Shown here: piece by piece, positions 58,737 to 64,000 of the stretch
How positions within the stretch are numbered: the stretch's first letter is position 1
Layout: each line of letters starts with the position of its first letter
From: Azospirillum doebereinerae
GTDB taxonomy: Bacteria; Pseudomonadota; Alphaproteobacteria; Azospirillales; Azospirillaceae
Direction of reading: 5' to 3'
Assembly: GCF_003989665.1 (NCBI RefSeq)
Contig: NZ_RZIJ01000005.1
Coordinates: forward strand, 124,001 to 188,000
Length of the DNA: 64,000 nt
Made by a program: the position numbers and the translations under genes
The notes under the pieces: generated by a model
What the model saw: the letters and a program-made list of their open reading frames with translations, nothing else
Told to the model about the DNA's origin: nothing
The model's database searches: none

Positions 58737-59780
58737 TTACGGGCAGGGGTCGGGCAGGCGGTTGTGCACCGCGTCGATCTCCGCCAGCACCTCGTCGGAC
58801 AGGGTCACGTCGATGGCGTCCATGTTGGAGACCAGCGTCTCCATCGTCGTGGCGCCGATCAGCGAGGAGGCGACGAAGGGCTGGCGCAGGGTGAAGGCGA
58901 TGGCCATCTGCGACGGCGACAGCCCGTGGCGCCGCGCGATGTCGAGGTAGGCCTCGGTCGCCGCGTCGGCGTTGACGGTGACGTAGCGCGACGGGCGCGG
59001 GTCGATGGAGCGGCGCGAACCGGCGGGCATGGCGCCGTTCAGGTACTTGCCGGTCAGCGTGCCGGCGCCCAGCGGCGCGTAGGCCAGCAGGCCGACCTCC
59101 TCGCGCAACGCGACTTCGGACAGCCCCTGCTCGAAGGTGCGGTTCAGCAGGTTGTAGGCGTTCTGGATCGAGGCGACGCGCGGCAGCCCGGCCATTTCGG
59201 CGGCGCGTAGGAAGCGCATGACGCCCCAGGGCGTGTCGTTCGACAGGCCGACGTGGCGGATCTTGCCGGCGGCGACCAGTTCGCCCAGCGCGGCCAGCGT
59301 CTCCTCGATGGGAACGCCGTCCTTCTCGGGTTTGTGGGTGTAGACGCGGTTGCCGAAGCGGTTGGAAACGCGGTCGGGCCAGTGGAGCTGGTAGAGGTCG
59401 ATGTAGTCGGTCTTCAGCCGCGACAGGCTGGCCTCGACCGCCGCGAACAGGTTGGCGCGGTCGAGCCGCGACTTGCCCTCGCGCACCCAGCCGAAGCCAC
59501 CGGCCGGCGCCCCGATGATCTTGGAGGCGAGGATCACCTTGTCGCGCCCGCCGCGCGCCTGGAACCAGGAGCCGATGATGGATTCGGTCCGGCCGTAGCT
59601 TTCGGCGGTCGGCGGGATGGCGTACATCTCCGCCGTGTCCCAGAAATTGATGCCGCGGTCGAGCGCCGCGTCCATCTGGGCGTGGCCCTCGGCCTCCGTG
59701 TTCTGGCTTCCCCAGGTCATGGTGCCCAGGCCGATGGCGCTGACCGACAGGCCGGTGCGGCCAAGCGAACGGTATTGCAT
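58737..59780 (-). CDS. Aldo/keto reductase (Tas-like)
   Basis: A 347-residue NADPH-dependent oxidoreductase with a TIM-barrel fold. It starts MQYRSLGRTGLSVSAIGLGT, has the catalytic Asp/Tyr in INFWDTAEMYAIPP, the Lys in VILASKIIG and the His in YIDLYQLHWPDRV. The long variant, with PEKDGVPIEETLAALGELVA, fits the E. coli Tas group. The substrate is unknown. It lies 12 bases after the FIST gene on the same strand, probably co-transcribed. Confidence 0.94.
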   Translation of the reverse strand: MQYRSLGRTGLSVSAIGLGTMTWGSQNTEAEGHAQMDAALDRGINFWDTAEMYAIPPTAESYGRTESIIGSWFQARGGRDKVILASKIIGAPAGGFGWVREGKSRLDRANLFAAVEASLSRLKTDYIDLYQLHWPDRVSNRFGNRVYTHKPEKDGVPIEETLAALGELVAAGKIRHVGLSNDTPWGVMRFLRAAEMAGLPRVASIQNAYNLLNRTFEQGLSEVALREEVGLLAYAPLGAGTLTGKYLNGAMPAGSRRSIDPRPSRYVTVNADAATEAYLDIARRHGLSPSQMAIAFTLRQPFVASSLIGATTMETLVSNMDAIDVTLSDEVLAEIDAVHNRLPDPCP

Positions 59781-59792
59781 CCGAAACGATCC

Positions 59793-60959
59793 TTACAGGA
59801 AAAGGGTCAGTACGCCTGTGTAACCATACAGGCGGTTGTGGGAAATCTCGCCCGAGGCGAAGAAGCCGACCAGCGGCACCTCGCCGAAGGTCTCGCGGAT
59901 CATCGTCAGCTCGGCGTTGGCTTCGCCGAACAGGCTGGGGCCGCGCGCGATGCAGCTGACGTAGACGGCGCCCTTGGGCGGGGTCTTCACCCGCTTCTTC
60001 AGCCCGTCGAGCATCCGGCGCAGATCGGCGGTGGCGCTGTCGCGGTCGCGGCGGGTGAACAGGATGGGCTGGCCGGTCGTCACCGGCTCGGCGATGGAGA
60101 GCCAGCCGGCGCGCGGGTCGATGGCGACGAGGTCGCGCACCAGGTAATCCTGCGTGTCGGACCCGGCGATGGGCAGTCCGGCGCTGATCAGCCCGGCCAC
60201 TTGACGCAAGTCGGCGGCCAGATCCGGTCCGATGTCCTCCTTGAACACGTCGAGCGCGGGGCGGCCGTCGATCTCCAACACGACGTTGTCGTCGCTGGCG
60301 GTGATGGTCCGCTTCGGCCCGATGGGCAGGCAGCCCTGGGTGCGCGCCGTGGCGACCGCGACCGAGGGCGCGAACAGCACGCCCGACACGCCGCCCTCCT
60401 CGACCGGCCCGCTGGAGCCGCCGGGGGTGGTGAATTGCGGGTACTCGGCGCGCGACGCGCTGGTGCCGCCGACCAGGAAGGCGCCGGTGGTTTCCGACAG
60501 GCTGGCGACCAGCCCGGCCAGCCCCTGGACGCGCGGGTCGGCGTGGACGAGCGCGAGCGCCGCGCCGTGCTTGTCGAGCCAGCCGCCGGCCGCGTCGCGC
60601 AACGGCTCCAGCCCGGCCTTGACCGGCGGGAAGGGACGGAAGCCGTCTTCGGGCAGCCGGGCGACCATGATCGCAAGCCCCGGCTCGTCGAACAGGACGT
60701 CGCCGTTGGCGCAGACGCCGATGCCGACCGTTCCGGTCCAGTCGCGGATGCCGGTGACGCCGCGCAGCAGCGTGACGATGCTGGTGGCGTGCTCCGCCAG
60801 CCCGTCGGTGATGTAGAGGATGCCGAGGTTGCAGCCCTCCACCGGCCCCAGCCGGTCGAGGCAGGCCTTCACCGTCGGTCCCCAATCGTTGCCGGCGGCG
60901 CTGGCCGCGCGGAAGAACGGCTCCCCGGCTAAGGAGCTGGTGGCCGTTGCGCTGGTCAT
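59793..60959 (-). CDS. FIST domain sensory protein
   Basis: A 388-residue protein carrying the FIST N-terminal domain (about residues 30-220, with LGILYITDGLAEHATSIVTL, GIGVCANGDVLFDEPGLAIM and LVGGTSASRAEYPQFTTPGG) and the FIST C domain (about 225-380, ending FFASGEISHNRLYGYTGVLT). FIST domains bind small ligands, possibly amino acids, and occur beside signalling modules. No kinase or cyclase domain is fused here, and none is adjacent. The ATG at 60959 is seven bases after the esterase stop, so esterase, FIST and aldo/keto reductase may be one operon. Confidence 0.92.
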   Translation of the reverse strand: MTSATATSSLAGEPFFRAASAAGNDWGPTVKACLDRLGPVEGCNLGILYITDGLAEHATSIVTLLRGVTGIRDWTGTVGIGVCANGDVLFDEPGLAIMVARLPEDGFRPFPPVKAGLEPLRDAAGGWLDKHGAALALVHADPRVQGLAGLVASLSETTGAFLVGGTSASRAEYPQFTTPGGSSGPVEEGGVSGVLFAPSVAVATARTQGCLPIGPKRTITASDDNVVLEIDGRPALDVFKEDIGPDLAADLRQVAGLISAGLPIAGSDTQDYLVRDLVAIDPRAGWLSIAEPVTTGQPILFTRRDRDSATADLRRMLDGLKKRVKTPPKGAVYVSCIARGPSLFGEANAELTMIRETFGEVPLVGFFASGEISHNRLYGYTGVLTLFL

Positions 60960-60966
60960 GATGGGG

Positions 60967-61629
60967 TCAGCCTCCGGTCTTGGTGGGCAGGGAATCGAGC
61001 AGGCGGGTGACGTGGGGCAGGATGCGCTCGACGATGATGGCGACGCCCTGGGCGTTGGGGTGCAGGCCGTCCGGCTGGACCAGCGTCCGCTCGGTCGCCA
61101 CCCCGTCGAGGAAGAAGGGGTAGAGCGGCACGTCGTGGCTCTTCGCCAGATCGGGATACATTCCGTTGAAGCGCTCCGTGTAGGGGCGGCCGAGGCTGGG
61201 CGAGGCCAGCATGCCGGCCAGCAGGGTCGGGATCCTGCGCTCCCCAAGCTTGGCCAGGATGGCGTCCAGATTGGCCTTCGCCGCCCCCGGATCCAGCCCG
61301 CGCAGCATGTCGTTGGCGCCGAGTTCGACGAGCGCCGCGTCCGGCTTGTCGGCGAGCGCCCAGTCGAGCCGGGCGAGACCGCCCGCCGTGGTGTCGCCCG
61401 ACACGCCGGCGTTGACCACCGTGACGGCGTAGCCCTTGGCGGTCAGCGCCTTCTGCAACTGGCTGGCGAAGCCCTGCGGCTCGGGCAGGCCGTAGCCGGC
61501 GGTCAGGCTGTCGCCCAGCGCCAGAAGCTTGACCGGGGCGTTGGCGGCTTGCGCGGCCGGAAGAATCGTCATCGACACCCCCAGGGCGGCCAGCAGCGCC
61601 AGCCCCGTGTTGAAAGCGCGGCGGGTCAT
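60967..61629 (-). CDS. SGNH-fold arylesterase/lysophospholipase (TesA-like)
   Basis: A 220-residue exported hydrolase. The signal peptide RRAFNTGLALLAALGVSM ends near AAQAANA. The SGNH blocks follow: LLALGDSLTAGYGLPEPQGF (Ser nucleophile), VNAGVSGDTTAGGLARLDWA, ELGANDMLRG (Asn) and VQPDGLHPNAQG (Asp/His). TesA hydrolyses thioesters and lysolipids in the periplasm. The start is placed at the ATG at 61629, which begins the signal peptide. ATGs at 61656 and 61671 are possible, but they would run into the divergent transporter start. The TesA-YbbA-YbbP order is known in many bacteria. Confidence 0.92.
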   Translation of the reverse strand: MTRRAFNTGLALLAALGVSMTILPAAQAANAPVKLLALGDSLTAGYGLPEPQGFASQLQKALTAKGYAVTVVNAGVSGDTTAGGLARLDWALADKPDAALVELGANDMLRGLDPGAAKANLDAILAKLGERRIPTLLAGMLASPSLGRPYTERFNGMYPDLAKSHDVPLYPFFLDGVATERTLVQPDGLHPNAQGVAIIVERILPHVTRLLDSLPTKTGG

Positions 61630-61669
61630 GCCATATGGCGAAGGTCCGTTCCGCATGATCGAGAGACGC

Positions 61670-62428
61670 ATGTCCAAGGTCCAATCCGATGCAACGTCGT
61701 CCAAAACCATCGCCGATCAAATCATTGTCGATCTCGACGACGTCCACTTGAGATTGGACAGCGGGGCCGGACCCGTCAACATCCTGAGGGGCGTTAATCT
61801 TCAGGTCGGTCGTGGCGAGCGGGTCGGCGTGGTCGGCCCCAGCGGCTCGGGCAAGTCCACCATGATGATGGTGATGGCCGGGCTGGAACGCCCCAGCGCC
61901 GGCCGGATCCGGGTCGCCGGTCGGGATCTGGGGTCGTTGAACGAGGATGGCTTGGCGCGCTTCCGCCGCGACCATGTCGGCATCGTCTTCCAGGCCTTCC
62001 ATCTGGTGCCGACCATGACGGCGCTGGAGAACGTGGCGATCCCGCTGGAGTTCGCCGGGGTGTCCGACGCCTTCGACCGCGCCCGGCTGGGGCTGGAGGC
62101 GGTCGGGCTGGGCCACCGCATCCACCATTACCCGGGGCAGCTCTCGGGCGGCGAGCAGCAGCGCACCGCGCTGGCCCGCGCCTTCGTCGCCGAGCCGGCC
62201 CTGCTGCTGGCCGACGAGCCGACCGGCAACCTCGACATCGACACCGGCGCCACCATCGTCAAGCTGCTGTTCGATCTGGCCGAGCGGCGCGGCACCACGC
62301 TGGTGCTGATCACCCACGACCCGGCGCTGGCGGCGCGTTGCGACCGCACGGTGCGGCTGGCCGACGGGCGGATCGCCGACGACGGCCAGTCGTCGCGCCG
62401 CGAGCGCGTCCGGCTGGCGGGGGAATAA
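61670..62428 (+). CDS. ABC transporter ATP-binding protein (YbbA/LolD type)
   Basis: A 252-residue ATPase. The Walker A is VGPSGSGKSTMMMVMAGLER, the signature LSGGEQQRTALARAF, Walker B LLLADEPTGNLD and the switch His ITHDPALAARC. The preceding FQAFHLVPTMTALENVAIPL is typical of MacB/LolD-type ATPases. The N-terminal 25 residues extend beyond the core. The ATG at 61670 starts inside the region used by the divergent esterase gene. It couples to the permease gene five bases downstream. Confidence 0.95.
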   Translation: MSKVQSDATSSKTIADQIIVDLDDVHLRLDSGAGPVNILRGVNLQVGRGERVGVVGPSGSGKSTMMMVMAGLERPSAGRIRVAGRDLGSLNEDGLARFRRDHVGIVFQAFHLVPTMTALENVAIPLEFAGVSDAFDRARLGLEAVGLGHRIHHYPGQLSGGEQQRTALARAFVAEPALLLADEPTGNLDIDTGATIVKLLFDLAERRGTTLVLITHDPALAARCDRTVRLADGRIADDGQSSRRERVRLAGE

Positions 62429-62433
62429 GGGGG

Positions 62434-64000
62434 ATGGGCGCCGCCAACGGGTTTTTCGCCAATCTGCCGCTCGCCTTGCGACTGGCCCGCCGCGAGCTGC
62501 GGGGCGGGTTGAAGGGGTTCTGGATCTTCCTGGCCTGCCTGACGCTGGGGGTCGCGGCCATCGCCTCGGTCCAGTCGGTGTCGAGTGGGCTGCTCGACGG
62601 GCTGGCCAGCGACGGGCGCGCCATCCTGGGCGGCGACGTGGCCTTCCGCCAGCTCTACACCCCGCCGACCGACGAGCAGAAGGCGGCGCTGGCCGAGGGC
62701 GGCGGACGCGTCTCCAACTCCGCCGAGATGCGGGCGATGGCGCGGGCCGACGACGAGGTCCGCGCCTCGCTGGTCGAGCTGAAGGCGGTGGACGATGTCT
62801 ACCCGCTCTATGGTGCCGTGACCCTGCGCGACGGCGGCGACGTCAAGGCGGCGCTGGCCAAGCGCGACGGGCGCTGGGGCGCGGTGGTCGAGGCCAGCCT
62901 CGTGGACCGGCTGGGCGTCAAGCTGGGCGACCCGGTCCATCTGGGCGACAGCGTCTACCGTCTGGCCGGCATCCTCGACCGCGAGCCCGATCGCGCCTCC
63001 TCCAACGCCTTTTCGCTCGGGCCGCGCCTGCTGGTGGCGCTGGACTCGTTGCCGGAGACGGGGCTGCTGCAACCGGGCAGCCTGACATGGTGGAGCGCCA
63101 AGGTGGCGCTGCCCGACGGCACCGACCGGCTGGCGTGGCAGGAGGGGGTGAAGGCCCGCTTCCCCGACGCCGCTTGGCGCGTCCGCGACTTCACCAACGC
63201 CTCGCCGCAAATCGAGCGCTTCATCGACCGGATGACGCTGTTCCTGACGCTGGTCGGGCTGACCGCGCTGCTGGTCGGCGGGGTCGGGGTGGGCAACGCG
63301 GTGCGCAGCCATCTCGACTCCCGCGCCCGCACCATCGCCATGATGAAGTGCATCGGCGCGCCGGGCGCCCTGGTGTTCCAGCTCTATCTGGCGCAGATCC
63401 TGGCGCTGGCGCTGGTCGGCATCCTGTTCGGGCTGGCGCTGGGCGCCGTGGCGCCGCTGGCGCTGAGCCGTTTGCTGGAGGACGTGCTGCCGGTGTCGGC
63501 GCACATCGGCGTCTATCCGGGCGCGCTGGCGCTGGCGGCGCTCTACGGCGTGCTGACCGCGCTGACCTTCTCGCTGTGGCCGCTGGGCCGGGCGCGCGAG
63601 GTCCCGGCCGGCGCCCTGTTCCGCGACGTGATCGCCCCGGCGCAGGGACGGCCGAAGGCGCCGTACCTCGCCGCCATGGGGCTGTCGGCGCTGGCGCTGG
63701 CCGGGCTGGCGGTGGCGACGGCCGACAACAAGCTGTTCGCGCTGTGGTTCGTCGGCGGCTCCATCGCCACCTTCGGCGCCTTCCGCGCGGCGGCCGGGCT
63801 GGTGACGTGGGGCGCCGCCAGGATCGGGCGGGTGCGGCGGCCGGGGCTGCGGCTGGCGCTCGCCAATCTGCACCGGCCGGGCAACCCGACGGCGGCGGTG
63901 GTGCTGTCGCTGGGGCTGGGGCTGACCGTGCTGGTCGCCATCGCGCTGGTGCAGGGCAACTTCGCCCGCCGGGTGTCGGAGACGATCCCCAAGGACGCGC
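62434..64000 (+). CDS. ABC transporter permease (YbbP/FtsX type, 3' end missing)
   Basis: The reading frame is open to the end of the window, showing about 522 residues. It starts with an ATG at 62434, just after a GGGG ribosome site and five bases after the ATPase stop. The N-terminal ARRELRGGLKGFWIFLACLT precedes one membrane helix and a large periplasmic domain (about residues 50-260). The FtsX core follows: FLTLVGLTALLVGGVGVGNA, then TIAMMKCIGAPGALVFQLYL, with more helices. YbbP-type permeases have a second copy of this plan, which the window cuts off. The pair with a TesA-like esterase suggests lipid or lipoprotein handling (inference). Confidence 0.93.
   Translation, partial: MGAANGFFANLPLALRLARRELRGGLKGFWIFLACLTLGVAAIASVQSVSSGLLDGLASDGRAILGGDVAFRQLYTPPTDEQKAALAEGGGRVSNSAEMRAMARADDEVRASLVELKAVDDVYPLYGAVTLRDGGDVKAALAKRDGRWGAVVEASLVDRLGVKLGDPVHLGDSVYRLAGILDREPDRASSNAFSLGPRLLVALDSLPETGLLQPGSLTWWSAKVALPDGTDRLAWQEGVKARFPDAAWRVRDFTNASPQIERFIDRMTLFLTLVGLTALLVGGVGVGNAVRSHLDSRARTIAMMKCIGAPGALVFQLYLAQILALALVGILFGLALGAVAPLALSRLLEDVLPVSAHIGVYPGALALAALYGVLTALTFSLWPLGRAREVPAGALFRDVIAPAQGRPKAPYLAAMGLSALALAGLAVATADNKLFALWFVGGSIATFGAFRAAAGLVTWGAARIGRVRRPGLRLALANLHRPGNPTAAVVLSLGLGLTVLVAIALVQGNFARRVSETIPKDA

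Overview
The window is a GC-rich (about 69% by impression), densely packed chromosomal segment of an alphaproteobacterium. The protein families, codon use and gene order fit a Rhodospirillales member, most likely Azospirillum; the genus is inferred, not computed. I see no rRNA, tRNA, CRISPR array, prophage, insertion sequence or clear island, and base composition looks even throughout.

The central landmark is a probable chromosomal replication origin at about 39.69-40.08 kb. It lies between ppsR (DUF299) on the minus strand and hemE on the plus strand, the same arrangement as the Caulobacter origin. It contains seven DnaA-box-like 9-mers (one perfect), five GANTC sites and an A-rich tract. 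On its left are maf, aroE, coaE and dnaQ, then mnmE-mnmG-rsmG-parA-parB. On its right are hemE, hemH, hemJ and rho. ParB-binding parS sites occur at 28.1, 30.1 and 37.7 kb, with a degenerate one at 47.9 kb, so the partition system and its sites are found together beside the origin.

Layout: 0-4.8 kb holds a partial MscS-type channel, an iron-permease-like protein, DUF2244, a STAS-like small protein, endonuclease III and a universal stress protein. 4.9-12.5 kb holds a TauE/SafE exporter with its TIGR02186 partner, two divergent membrane coiled-coil proteins, a PfkB sugar or nucleoside kinase, an HxlR regulator overlapping fabF, an EI24/CysZ-like protein and a bactofilin. 12.7-19.9 kb is the phosphate regulon phoR-pstSCAB-phoB, which lacks phoU. 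20-25.8 kb holds maeB, rph, rdgB, hemW and folA. 25.8-31.5 kb is the par/mnm cluster. 31.5-36 kb holds a 2Fe-2S ferredoxin, DUF6489, a YyaL-type thioredoxin-domain protein, ogt and a quinone oxidoreductase. 36-44.4 kb is the origin region with heme genes and rho. 44.5-47.8 kb holds secB, fxsA, a Tim44-like protein and mltA. 47.9-52 kb is the histidine operon hisB-hisH-GNAT-hisA-hisF-hisE followed by a HIT protein. 52-55.7 kb holds a lipoprotein with a degenerate protease-like end and hslVU. 55.7-64 kb holds a PAS histidine kinase, an XRE regulator, an Smr protein, thpR, an aldo/keto reductase, a FIST protein, and a TesA-like esterase divergent from a YbbA/YbbP-type ABC transporter that runs off the end.

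Most genes are housekeeping, and several operons are joined by ATGA or GTGA stop-start overlaps. The points most worth a second look are noncoding or architectural: the origin with its methylation sites and parS sites (two inside genes), the missing phoU replaced by a hairpin, a GGATCC-rich mini-repeat that inserts flexible segments into HemH, FxsA and PhoR and also occurs in the origin, a larger intergenic hairpin repeat, and a structured, C-rich rho leader.
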